Positions 1-6,609 of a stretch of DNA of 7,711 nucleotides are shown one piece after another. The position numbers were made by a program, and so were the translations under genes. Source of the stretch: JABHVE01 sp047517625 (GTDB lineage: Bacteria > Pseudomonadota > Alphaproteobacteria > UBA2966 > CAIVPW01). The stretch lies in the NCBI GenBank assembly GCA_047517625.1, contig JAKZSO010000024.1, positions 1 through 7,711 of the forward strand. The letters are read 5' to 3'. The notes under the pieces were generated by a model that was given only the letters and a program-made list of their open reading frames with translations, did not search any database and had not been told where the DNA came from. Numbering within the stretch: position 1 is the stretch's first letter; each line of letters opens with the position of its first letter.

Positions 1-1167
1 CACCGTCACCGGCGGCCTCAGCCCGGTAAAATCAGACACCCAGCCCATGCCAAGGGCACCCAATGCGGGCACTCCACGCAAGATCAAGCCCCAGATGCTC
101 AGCACCCGGCCGCGCATGTGGCCATCGACCCCTTGTTGGATCAGCGTCTGACTGGTGATTCCCATTGTGGTAATTGCGAAGCCGGTGGCCAACAAAGCCG
201 GGGCGGCCGCCCACAGGGTACTCGTTGTTGTGAATACGACGACTCCCATGCCCGCCAACGCCACGGCCCCAGAGGCGATGGTCGAAAATCCGGCGGCTGA
301 ACCCCGCTGAGCCAGCCACATGCCCGCAAACAACGCGCCCAATCCCGCCGAGGATGTGAGCACCGCCAAACCGCCGGGGCCCTGGCCAAACACCGCATCG
401 GCGAAACCCGGCAGCAGCTCCAAGGCGGGGCGAGTGAATACCGACACCGCCACCAGCAGCCAAAGCAGAGGGGCGATCGCCGGATGGGAAAAGGCATAAG
501 CAAAGCCGCCGGCGGCCTCGCGCAGCACCCCAGGGCGCCGCGACTTCGGCCCAGAACGCGGGGTCGGCCGGATGAACAGCAGCGCGATCACCAGGGCCGA
601 AAACGTCACGGCGTTGAAGGCGAACGCGGTGGCCACGCCGAACAGGTGGATCAGAACTCCGGCCAATCCCGGGCCCACGAACCGCGCAAGATTGAAAATC
701 ACGGCGCCGATCGCCACCGCCCCGGCCATGTCGCTGGGCCGTACCAACGACGGCACCAGGGACAGGCGCGCCGCCTGGATGAACGCCACCACGACCCCTA
801 GAAACAAGCTGAGCCCGAACAGCAATTCGATGCCGATCAACCCTGTAGCCGTTAGGCCCCACAGCAGGGTGGCCTGGACCAACGCCAGCGACTGGCCAAC
901 CAGCAAGATCTTGCGGCGGTCATAGCGGTCGGCCAACACGCCGCCTATCAGTCCAATCACCACCACCGGGAACAGATCGGCGAACGCCACCGCCCCCAGC
1001 CAAAACCCTGAGTGGGTCAAATCCCAAGCCAGCCAACCGACCCCCAACCGTTGGACCCAAAGACCGATCAATGAAATCGAGTTGCCGGTAGCATAGATCG
1101 CGTAATTACGGTTCGAGAAGACCTGGGCGATCGCCGCCAAATTGTACCTGGGCGCCGCCACCGCCAT
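1..1167 (-). CDS. MFS exporter, EntS-like (3' end outside window)
   Basis: The reverse strand is open for 389 codons from an ATG at 1167 to the window edge with no stop, so the C-terminus is missing. The protein is very hydrophobic, with about ten recognisable membrane segments. The MFS loop motif lies after the second helix at residues 75-87 (GGVLADRYDRRKI), and a second conserved loop at residues 350-361 reads GHMRGRVLSIWG. This pattern fits the EntS/MFS_3 group of proton-coupled drug or siderophore exporters of the inner membrane; the substrate cannot be read from sequence. On the coding strand GAGG at 1173-1170 is only 2 nt from the ATG but 8 nt from an in-frame GTG at 1161, so translation may begin at codon 3. 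It is transcribed divergently from the lipoprotein gene to its right. Family assignment is firm, substrate unknown. Confidence 0.9.
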   Translation of the reverse strand, partial: MAVAAPRYNLAAIAQVFSNRNYAIYATGNSISLIGLWVQRLGVGWLAWDLTHSGFWLGAVAFADLFPVVVIGLIGGVLADRYDRRKILLVGQSLALVQATLLWGLTATGLIGIELLFGLSLFLGVVVAFIQAARLSLVPSLVRPSDMAGAVAIGAVIFNLARFVGPGLAGVLIHLFGVATAFAFNAVTFSALVIALLFIRPTPRSGPKSRRPGVLREAAGGFAYAFSHPAIAPLLWLLVAVSVFTRPALELLPGFADAVFGQGPGGLAVLTSSAGLGALFAGMWLAQRGSAAGFSTIASGAVALAGMGVVVFTTTSTLWAAAPALLATGFAITTMGITSQTLIQQGVDGHMRGRVLSIWGLILRGVPALGALGMGWVSDFTGLRPPVTV

Positions 1168-1253
1168 TACCTCGCGCCCGCCGGTCCGCCACCGTATACT
1201 GGCGAACTGTTTTGGCCGGGGATGGCTGGGTCGCGAAGTTCAAGAGGCGCCGG

Positions 1254-1873
1254 GTGCGGAGAAGGCATAGTCGATTGATCACTTGGGTCAAATGGGCCGG
1301 AGCTGCGGTTTTGATCGCGGCCCTGTCCGGTTGCTATTTGCCGACCCGGTTTGTTGCAGAAATTACGATCCAGCGCACCGGCGACTATACCCTGACCTAT
1401 GACGGCGTCCTGCTGTCGTCCAATCTGGTTCCCGGGCTGATGACCGGCGAGCCGGACCAACGGGAAATCGACGAGCGCCTGGCAGGCGTTTTTCCGATCT
1501 GGGCCGGGACTCAAGCTATCAAACGGTGGAATATCTTGGGAACGGGGCGTTCCAGGTCTATTTCGAAAAATCCGATAACATTTTTGAACGTACCAGCGTC
1601 ACCTTCATTCGAACTGACAACCGCTTTCTCAGCATCGCCTATGTGCGCAGGACCGGAGAGATCACAATTCGCGCATCGATCGTTCCGGAAAACCAGCGCC
1701 CAAGGCTGGAGGCCATCGGCTATTCAATGGCGGGAGAATTCCGCGTCACCACAGACGCCCGGGTCCTCGACCACAACGCCACCGGCGTCATCGAGGCCGA
1801 GAACGGCGCGCTCACATATATATGGGTGATGCGCGGCATGGTAGAAACCGCGCCGCTCTTGATTATCGGATAG
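1254..1873 (+). CDS. Putative lipoprotein, apparent frameshift at a T5 run
   Basis: The first part reads in one frame from GTG 1254: a basic n-region (RRRHSR), a hydrophobic core and the lipobox LSGC with Cys27, then an acceptable mature N-terminus (AEITIQRTGDYTLTYDGVLL). Around 1489-1493 (TTTTT) the sensible frame changes. The rest continues one base back as VEYLGNGAFQVYFEKSDN and runs to TAG at 1871-1873. Adding one T there gives a continuous 206-residue protein. The downstream half is beta-rich and contains an RVTTDARVLDHNA stretch, a pattern I associate with unnamed conserved bacterial lipoproteins. Two starts are plausible: GTG 1254 (AAGAGG 6 nt upstream) or TTG 1275 (GGAGAAGG 9 nt upstream), the latter giving a 19-residue signal. 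The protein is probably anchored in the outer or inner membrane; function unknown. The break could be a true mutation, programmed slippage or a sequencing error. Confidence 0.65.
1258..1265 (+). promoter_or_regulatory. Candidate ribosome binding site before TTG 1275
   Basis: GGAGAAGG lies 9 nt before an in-frame TTG at 1275, which would start the lipoprotein with a compact signal sequence (MITWVKW, then the hydrophobic core). It competes with AAGAGG at 1242-1247 before GTG 1254. The sequence alone does not decide between them. Confidence 0.4.
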
Positions 1874-1972
1874 ACAGTACCGGGAAAAAATCCTCCTTGC
1901 GGGGGGCCGAAATCTTGGTACCGTCCCGCGCCCAGCCCAATCCATCCCGATCAGCGAAAGAAAGTACCATTC

Positions 1973-3154
1973 ATGCCTTCGTTTAATCCGCCACTCCGCA
2001 CTCTTATGGGCCCCGGACCCAGCGATGTTCACCCCCGGGTGCTGGCGGCCATGGGCCGGCCGACGCTCGGCCACCTTGATCCCCAATTCGTCGCCATGAT
2101 GGATGAACTGAAAGACCTGATGCGGTCTGCATTCCGGACTGAAAATCGCTTGACCATTCCGGTATCGGGGCCTGGGTCCGTGGGCATGGAAACGTGTTTC
2201 GTCAATTTGGTTGAACCCGGCAACACCGTGATCGTCTGCCAGAACGGCGCGTTCGGCGGCCGCATGAAGGAAAACGTTGAACGCTGCGGGGCGACGCCAG
2301 TGATGGTGATGGACGATTGGGGCAAGCGCGTTGATTTAAACAAAGTCGAAGAGGCGTTGAAAGCACACCCCGGGGCCAAGGCGTTGGCGTTCGTTCACGC
2401 GGAGACATCAACCGGTGTGCGCGCCGATGCCGAGGCCCTGTGCAAGCTGGCCCAAGACCACGGGGCGCTGACCATTGTTGACGCGGTGACGTCGCTGGCT
2501 GGCATTCCGTTGGAAGTGGATGCCTGGGGTATCGATGCGGTGTATTCAGGATCGCAGAAATGCCTGTCGTGCACCCCCGGTCTGTCCCCGGTCAGCTTCA
2601 GCGCCAAGGCCGAAGACGTGGTCAAAGGCCGTAATCGCAAAGTCCAAAGCTGGTTTATGGACCTGAATCTGGTCATGGCCTATTGGGACTCGGCGGACGG
2701 CGCGCCCCGCGCGTATCATCACACCGCCCCCATCAATGCCTTGTATGGCCTGCACGAATCCCTGATGATGTTGGACGAAGAAGGCATCGAAGCGGCTTGG
2801 GCGCGACACGCCAAAAATCACCAGGCCCTGCGCGCGGGATTGGAAGCCATGGGGCTATCGCTTTTCGTGGACGAAGCCGACCGTCTGCCCCAACTCAATA
2901 CGGTGGTCGTGCCCGGCGGCGTTGACGAGGCGCAAGTGCGCAAGACCTTGTTGGCCAACTATAGCCTGGAGATCGGTGCTGGGTTGGGTGCCTTGGCCGG
3001 AAAGGTCTGGCGCATCGGCTTGATGGGAACGTCCAGCAGCGCCAATCACGTGACCCTGTGTTTGGCAGCGCTGGAATCCACCCTGGTGGGGATGGGCGCA
3101 GCTATCACCGCCGGAGCTTCAGCCGAAGCCGCCCGCGGTGTATTGTTCTCTTAG
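1973..3154 (+). CDS. Class V PLP aminotransferase, alanine/serine-glyoxylate type
   Basis: A complete 393-residue fold-type I enzyme closely resembling AGXT-type alanine-glyoxylate aminotransferases. Such enzymes convert glyoxylate and an amino donor (alanine or serine) to glycine and a keto acid in the cytoplasm. Visible family features in order are GPGPSDVHP (13-21), LGHLDPQF (32-39), the SGPGS cofactor-phosphate loop (65-69), HAETSTGV (142-149), the cofactor-nitrogen Asp170 in VDAVTS, the Schiff-base lysine Lys196 in YSGSQK, YHHT (248-251) and the carboxylate-binding Arg347 in RIGLMG. Length matches the family. The start ATG fits the usual N-terminus although the upstream GAAAGAAAG is a weak ribosome binding site. 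Donor specificity (alanine, serine or ureidoglycine as in PucG) cannot be fixed from sequence, and no purine or serine-cycle genes are nearby. A Sel1-repeat gene follows after 44 bp and may be cotranscribed. Confidence 0.93.
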   Translation: MPSFNPPLRTLMGPGPSDVHPRVLAAMGRPTLGHLDPQFVAMMDELKDLMRSAFRTENRLTIPVSGPGSVGMETCFVNLVEPGNTVIVCQNGAFGGRMKENVERCGATPVMVMDDWGKRVDLNKVEEALKAHPGAKALAFVHAETSTGVRADAEALCKLAQDHGALTIVDAVTSLAGIPLEVDAWGIDAVYSGSQKCLSCTPGLSPVSFSAKAEDVVKGRNRKVQSWFMDLNLVMAYWDSADGAPRAYHHTAPINALYGLHESLMMLDEEGIEAAWARHAKNHQALRAGLEAMGLSLFVDEADRLPQLNTVVVPGGVDEAQVRKTLLANYSLEIGAGLGALAGKVWRIGLMGTSSSANHVTLCLAALESTLVGMGAAITAGASAEAARGVLFS

Positions 3155-3198
3155 TGCAGACTCGCGCCGTGTGAATCTGAACGTATGAAAAGTGATCC

Positions 3199-3984
3199 AT
3201 GAAAAAAATCCTCATGCCCTTTTCCGTCGCCGCGGCCATTGGCGTGTTTGCGCCAGGTGCGGTGCTCGCCCAGGATTTCGATTTGGGGTGGGCGGCGCTT
3301 CAGGGCGGCGACTACGAAACCGCGCTTGGCCACCTTGAACCCCTGGCGCTGCAAGGCAACGACCGGGCGATGGTTGGATTGGGATATCTGTATTTGAACG
3401 GGTTCGCGGTTTCCGAAAGTTATACTGTTGCCTTCAGACTTTTCAGCGATGCAGCGGACCTGGGCAACCTGGACGCCATGTATTCGCTGGCCAACGGCTA
3501 TTACATGGGCGAATGGCTGGAACAGGATTTTGATTTGGCGGTTCAGTGGTACCGTCAAGTCGAGCAGCAAATGGACGACGGGCCGGTGCGCACCGGCGTT
3601 GAAGGGTTGCGCCATTCGGCGGAAGCCATGTCGCAACTGGAGGCTGGCGCCATCAACGGCAACGTTGCCGACCAAATCGCTCTGGCCGCCCGCTATGCCG
3701 AGCAGGGGGCCCTCCAGGATTTCGAAAAGGCCGTGCGCTGGTATCGGGGCGCCGCTGAACAGGACGACCTGGAATCCCAGCTGCTGGTCGCGGCGATGTA
3801 CCAGTCGGGCCAAGGCGGGGTCCCAGATTCGCGTGAGGCGCATTTCTGGTTTTCCATTGCCCTGGCGCGCGGCGCCGAGGAGGCGGCCCGGCCATTGGAA
3901 ATTCTGGCGGCGACGTTGACCGCCGAAGCATTGGAGGCAAACGCCGGGCGGGCTGCTGCTTGGCTGGCCCGGCACCCGCGATAA
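3199..3984 (+). CDS. Secreted Sel1-like repeat (TPR-like) protein
   Basis: A 261-residue protein with an N-terminal signal peptide: MKKI, then a hydrophobic stretch and a likely signal-peptidase site after VLA at residue 24. The mature part is made of Sel1/TPR-like helical repeats: an initial half repeat (about 27-56), then units near 57-91, 92-122, 157-190 and 191-226. These show the typical A..LG..Y..G and A..WY/WF..A spacing (for example AVRWYRGAAEQDD and AHFWFSIALARGA). The C-terminal LTAEALEANAGRAAAWL resembles the tail often seen in bacterial Sel1 proteins. Such proteins are periplasmic or secreted adaptors that bind partner proteins; the partner here is unknown. It lies 44 bp after the aminotransferase gene on the same strand and ends 14 bp before the convergent parA-like gene. 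No strong ribosome binding site precedes the ATG; the ATG overlaps the stop of a five-codon upstream frame. Confidence 0.88.
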   Translation: MKKILMPFSVAAAIGVFAPGAVLAQDFDLGWAALQGGDYETALGHLEPLALQGNDRAMVGLGYLYLNGFAVSESYTVAFRLFSDAADLGNLDAMYSLANGYYMGEWLEQDFDLAVQWYRQVEQQMDDGPVRTGVEGLRHSAEAMSQLEAGAINGNVADQIALAARYAEQGALQDFEKAVRWYRGAAEQDDLESQLLVAAMYQSGQGGVPDSREAHFWFSIALARGAEEAARPLEILAATLTAEALEANAGRAAAWLARHPR

Positions 3985-3998
3985 TCGCCATTCTTCGC

Positions 3999-4703
3999 CT
4001 AAGCGGAGGGCTGACCCCCAGGCGGGGCCGGAGAATCGGGGCGCATTTCATCGTCCCGGTCGTGGTGGTCCGCCGAAAGCTGGTGCGACACCCACCGCCA
4101 CAGCTGACCGATTTCCTGGGACGGTTTGCCGTCTGGGTAAAGTTCGATATACGCGCCGCCATCGGGCATGGGATGGGCCAGGGTATCGCGCTGGGTGATC
4201 GCCACGGGGGCTACAGGCAGATTAAAGTGCCGCATACTTTCCCGAGCCTTGCGAGTGATCGAGACTTCCTGGTCGCCACGGGGCGCCGGAACCGCGTTTA
4301 GAACAATGCCCGCCGGAGCATTCAACAAATCGATAATGTCCACAGTGCGGTTCAGGGCGCGGAGGTCCATGGGGCCGGGGCGGCACGGGATCAAGCTGAA
4401 ATCCACCGTCTCCGCCACCAAATACGCGGCCCGGTCGGCCCTTGGCTGGGTGTCAACGATGACCAACGTAAAGCCCCGCTGGCGCGCCGCATTCAGGGCA
4501 TTGGCCAGCACTGAAACATTGCATTCCGCCATGGCCGGGCGGGCGATGCCCCGGGCGCGCCACCATTCGGCGGTGGAGCGTTGGGGGTCGGTGTCGATCA
4601 AGGCCACCTTTTCACCGCGCATGGCGGCATAGACGGCTAGGTGCACCGCCAAGGTTGTCTTGCCCGCGCCACCCTTTTGCGCAACGAGGCTGAGCGATCT
4701 CAT
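3999..4703 (-). CDS. ParA-family ATPase (orphan)
   Basis: A 234-residue cytoplasmic P-loop ATPase of the ParA/MinD superfamily. It shows the deviant Walker A motif KGGAGKTT (residues 10-17, signature Lys10 and Lys15), the A' motif ALIDTDPQRS (34-43) and a Walker B strand LVIVDTQP (80-87). The usual Pro after VDT is Gln here. The C-terminus is a polar tail rich in His, Asp and Pro (about 210-234). The ATG at 4703 gives the standard short lead into the P-loop. An upstream in-frame extension to 4763 exists but adds a non-conserved stretch, and the AAGGA next to 4703 is only 1 nt from the ATG, so the start is not fully settled. No ParB gene or recognisable parS site lies beside it, so it may position a protein complex or segregate an element through an unlinked partner. 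It is convergent with the Sel1 gene. Confidence 0.9.
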   Translation of the reverse strand: MRSLSLVAQKGGAGKTTLAVHLAVYAAMRGEKVALIDTDPQRSTAEWWRARGIARPAMAECNVSVLANALNAARQRGFTLVIVDTQPRADRAAYLVAETVDFSLIPCRPGPMDLRALNRTVDIIDLLNAPAGIVLNAVPAPRGDQEVSITRKARESMRHFNLPVAPVAITQRDTLAHPMPDGGAYIELYPDGKPSQEIGQLWRWVSHQLSADHHDRDDEMRPDSPAPPGGQPSA

Positions 4704-4783
4704 TTCCTTACTCAAATAGTGACCGAACCAGGCCACTGCAAACCCGACAAAAACATAACACAATCCTCTAGCGTTGGGCGGGG

Positions 4784-4811
4784 ACCCGGTTGGTTTCCGG
4801 GTTTAACCCGG
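4784..4811. repeat. Nested inverted repeats upstream of parA-like gene
   Basis: Three alternating 6-mers occur in 28 bp: ACCCGG (4784-4789), CCGGGT (4797-4802) and ACCCGG (4806-4811). The middle copy can pair with either neighbour. The right pair forms a perfect 15-nt palindrome at 4797-4811 (CCGGGTT, T, AACCCGG). It lies about 80-110 bp upstream of the parA-like start and just left of the decayed ATPase fragment. It could be an operator or an RNA switch; the role is inferred only from its symmetry and position. Confidence 0.5.
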
Positions 4812-4832
4812 CGGGCCGGGGCCAATCTAGTG

Positions 4833-5024
4833 ATGGATTTCGCCAAACAGGTGTTGAAGGCCATTGATGCCTCGTGGGAAGAAGCGAACGCCGGGCATAT
4901 GCGCTTGGTCAGTGTTTCCGGCGAGGCGGGAATCGGAAAATTCCGGGTGACCTATGAATTTCGTAAACGCCTGGACAAGAACGCGGTGGTCTTGCTGCAA
5001 GCCAACAAATGCCGGAGTTCGTGA
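4833..5024 (+). pseudogene. Remnant of AAA/P-loop domain, adenylate-cyclase/LuxR type
   Basis: A 63-codon open stretch resembles the nucleotide-binding segment of large regulators with an AAA domain, such as class III adenylate/guanylate cyclases with AAA and TPR domains or LuxR-family MalT-like proteins. The core LVSVSGEAGIGKFRVTYEFR matches the family pattern of GEAGIGKSRL followed by EFRRRL, and the following DKNAVVLLQANKC matches the next strand of that domain. Intact relatives have hundreds of further residues; here the upstream FVGR-type entry, Walker B and everything after are absent. The Ser/Thr that should follow the P-loop lysine is Phe, a change explained by one base (TCC to TTC). 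It cannot be a working ATPase. It is most likely a gene relic. The nucleotide frame shifts into a further short frame ending at 5053. Confidence 0.55.
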
Positions 5025-5049
5025 AAAAAATCGACGCGGCGTTGGCTAG

Positions 5050-5400
5050 CTAGGGAATCTCTGTCGGGAATACGCGATTCCCATTTTCGTCCAAGGGCAG
5101 CGGCGTAACTTGGGCCACGGCTTCAATTTGCAATGCCCCATACAAATGTGGGAAAAGCGCGCCGCCCCGGGACACCTCCCATTTCAGCGCTTCCCCTAAC
5201 ACGTCGGAGGCTACCGTCAACATCACCAAGCCATCTTGCCCGGCCCGGTGTTTGGCGACGCTTTCGCGTACTTGGGCGCCGGTGGAAAAATGCAGGTAGC
5301 CGTCCCGGGCGTCATCGGCTGATCCGTGGTAGGTGCCAGAATTGACGGCGGCCTCCCAAGCCTCCGCTGTGCAGACGTGAAAAATTAACGGGGCGCTCAA
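5050..5400 (-). CDS. DUF952 family protein
   Basis: A 116-residue small cytoplasmic protein with the hallmarks of the DUF952 family: IFHVCTAEAWEAA near the N-terminus, GYLHFSTGAQV (34-44), the LVMLTVASDVLG strand (58-69), KWEVSRGGALFPHLYGAL (73-90) and a closing VTPLPLDENG. The family is widespread and its biochemical role is not established. The structural fold is compared by some with ADP-ribosylation-type folds, which I treat as unproven here. The start is a TTG at 5400, the only start-like codon after the in-frame stop of the preceding TusA-like gene, and no good ribosome binding site precedes it. Only 42 bp separate it from that gene, so the two probably share a transcript. Its stop codon overlaps the end of the short relic frame on the other strand. 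Confidence 0.88.
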   Translation of the reverse strand: MSAPLIFHVCTAEAWEAAVNSGTYHGSADDARDGYLHFSTGAQVRESVAKHRAGQDGLVMLTVASDVLGEALKWEVSRGGALFPHLYGALQIEAVAQVTPLPLDENGNRVFPTEIP

Positions 5401-5442
5401 GCGAACGCACGCTGTTCGAAAGTCAGAATTTCTTGAATGTTG

Positions 5443-5724
5443 CTAGGCGCTCGCCGCGGCCCTGGCGATCGACACAAAGGACGCGTCGTCGCCACACGTT
5501 TTCAGCACGACCATCCATTCGGCGGGGCCCAAGTCCAACGCTTCCACCACCGAATGGCCGACGTTTTCGGCCCACTTGGAAAGGTTTTTGACGGCCGGGG
5601 GACAGTCAACTATGACCTCGACCTCGGTGCCGCAGGGCATTTTTTTGACTTCTTTCTTGGTTTGCCGGAGCGGGTACGGACATACTTCGCCCCTAAGATC
5701 CAGTGTCACACGTGACTTACTCAC
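5443..5724 (-). CDS. TusA/SirA-like sulfur carrier protein
   Basis: A 93-residue protein of the TusA family, small cytoplasmic proteins that carry sulfur as a persulfide on the cysteine of a CPxP motif, for tRNA thiolation, molybdenum cofactor or sulfur oxidation pathways. Visible are LDLRGEVCPYPLRQTKK (8-24) with Cys15-Pro-Tyr-Pro, the strand TEVEVIVDCPPAV (33-45), and a closing strand EWMVVLKTC (69-77). Three further cysteines (31, 41, 77) are present; an acidic residue or Cys after the middle strand is common in some subgroups. GTG 5724 was chosen because it gives the usual short lead; GTG 5709 is also possible. The frame remains open upstream to 5931, but that stretch does not resemble the family. 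It probably forms an operon with the DUF952 gene 42 bp downstream. Confidence 0.9.
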   Translation of the reverse strand: MSKSRVTLDLRGEVCPYPLRQTKKEVKKMPCGTEVEVIVDCPPAVKNLSKWAENVGHSVVEALDLGPAEWMVVLKTCGDDASFVSIARAAASA

Positions 5725-5989
5725 CGGCTCCCACCCCCCTTTGCGAATTCCTCCCAGACCAAACCTACGATGGCATGCGCGGCTGCGGATCGCAATCACG
5801 GCACCTTCAAGTGTCTGTGAGTGCCCGCAAAACAGCGGAATTGCCCACGCCAAACATAATTCTGAACGCCTCAAAAATGCGCCAAATTCATCACGGTTTT
5901 CGGTCGAAAATGGTACCGAGCGTTGGTTCAACGAGATACGATTAACGAATTCTTTAGTCGCGTCAGTTGGCGCACGTCATTACATGCCC

Positions 5990-5996
5990 AGGAGGG
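5990..5996 (+). promoter_or_regulatory. Strong ribosome binding site setting start at 6000
   Basis: AGGAGGG is followed by CAT and then ATG at 6000. It is the strongest Shine-Dalgarno match in the window and favours that start over an in-frame upstream start at 5967, although the spacer of 3 to 4 nt is short. The 275-bp gap between the TusA-like start and this gene (5725-5999) holds no other supported feature. Confidence 0.7.
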
Positions 5997-5999
5997 CAT

Positions 6000-6548
6000 A
6001 TGTTTGGATTCGGAAAAACTAAAAAGTTAGAAAGCTCAATTCGGGCACAGTTGTCTCAGGACAAGTTTGCCGTCGAGTTCGAAAAAACGATCGCCCACTA
6101 CAAGATCAAACCAACAACCATCGCAGGAAAATCGGCGGAGTTCAACGATATCCAGGCTGCGGCGCAGTTCATTTTGGGTGGCGCTCTGGACGCCGCCGAG
6201 AAGAAACTGAAATCCCCTCAAAATCTTGAGTCTGCCGCCGCCTTCAGCGCCGCCCTGTGCGATTTTTTGGGCCGCAACGGCGGGCTCGAAGATTCCGAAA
6301 TCAAAGACCTGCAAAGCCGCGTCCCGGCGGCGGTGTTCCCCGAGGCCGCAAGCAAGGTGATGGGCGCCCGGGCGAAAGCGGCATTCGGTTCGATGGTCGC
6401 CAAGGGCATCGTCACACACGGCCGCATGGTGGGGAAGAGAAAAGGGAGAAAGATTTTGTCCGGCATCGATGGCGAGCTGATTCAGTTCGTTAGCAATCGC
6501 GACAAAAAATACCTAAAAGTTTTGGCCAATAATCTTGAGCGGCTTTGA
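6000..6548 (+). CDS. Hypothetical cytoplasmic protein, mostly helical
   Basis: I do not recognise this 182-residue protein. It starts with MFGFGKTKKL, a lead common in small accessory proteins, has no signal peptide or membrane segment, and looks largely alpha-helical with long alanine-rich stretches (about 52-90 and 105-136). A basic patch GRMVGKRKGRK (141-151) could bind nucleic acid or acidic partners, which is only a guess. The single Cys is at 87. The start is supported by AGGAGGG just upstream and the stop is followed by a factor-independent terminator, so it appears to be a self-contained single-gene unit on the forward strand between two reverse-strand units. Its first 180 bp and the upstream gap look richer in A and T than neighbouring genes, which may hint at separate origin. 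Confidence 0.75.
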   Translation: MFGFGKTKKLESSIRAQLSQDKFAVEFEKTIAHYKIKPTTIAGKSAEFNDIQAAAQFILGGALDAAEKKLKSPQNLESAAAFSAALCDFLGRNGGLEDSEIKDLQSRVPAAVFPEAASKVMGARAKAAFGSMVAKGIVTHGRMVGKRKGRKILSGIDGELIQFVSNRDKKYLKVLANNLERL

Positions 6549-6566
6549 GGCCCGCCAAGCGCCAAC

Positions 6567-6596
6567 AAAAAGGCCGGCACAAGCGGGCCATTTTTT
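6567..6596. terminator. Bidirectional factor-independent terminator
   Basis: AAAAA, then stem GGCCGGC (6572-6578), loop ACAA, stem GCGGGCC (6583-6589, one G-G mismatch), then A and TTTTTT (6591-6596). Read forward it follows the hypothetical gene stop by 18 bp. Read in reverse the stem is followed by TTTTT and it lies 13 bp after the small lipoprotein stop. It can therefore end both converging transcripts. Confidence 0.8.
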
Positions 6597-6609
6597 GGTG
6601 CAATAAAAT

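Noticed and set aside
32..862. Long reverse-strand open frame inside the exporter gene
   Set aside because: Rich in Arg, Gly and Pro without any family signal; it is out of phase with the clearly hydrophobic MFS frame covering the same bases.
1275..1292. TTGAT...GTCAA as a possible FNR-type site
   Set aside because: The spacer is seven bases rather than four and it lies within the signal-peptide coding part of the lipoprotein gene.
1897..1924. Possible promoter TTGCGG, 16 bp, TACCGT before the aminotransferase
   Set aside because: Only a weak match to the sigma-70 pattern in GC-rich DNA; not enough to annotate.
3151..3975. Open frame of 274 codons antisense to the Sel1-repeat gene
   Set aside because: The forward strand has a signal peptide and repeats; the antisense product shows no recognisable domain and is typical of shadow frames in GC-rich coding DNA.
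5707..5718. CACGTG-containing near-palindrome as a possible parS-like site
   Set aside because: It lacks the flanking bases of the parS consensus and lies within the start of the TusA-like coding region.
5725..5931. N-terminal extension of the TusA-like frame to 5931
   Set aside because: The extra 69 residues do not resemble the family, which normally begins a few residues before the CPxP strand; GTG 5724 fits better.
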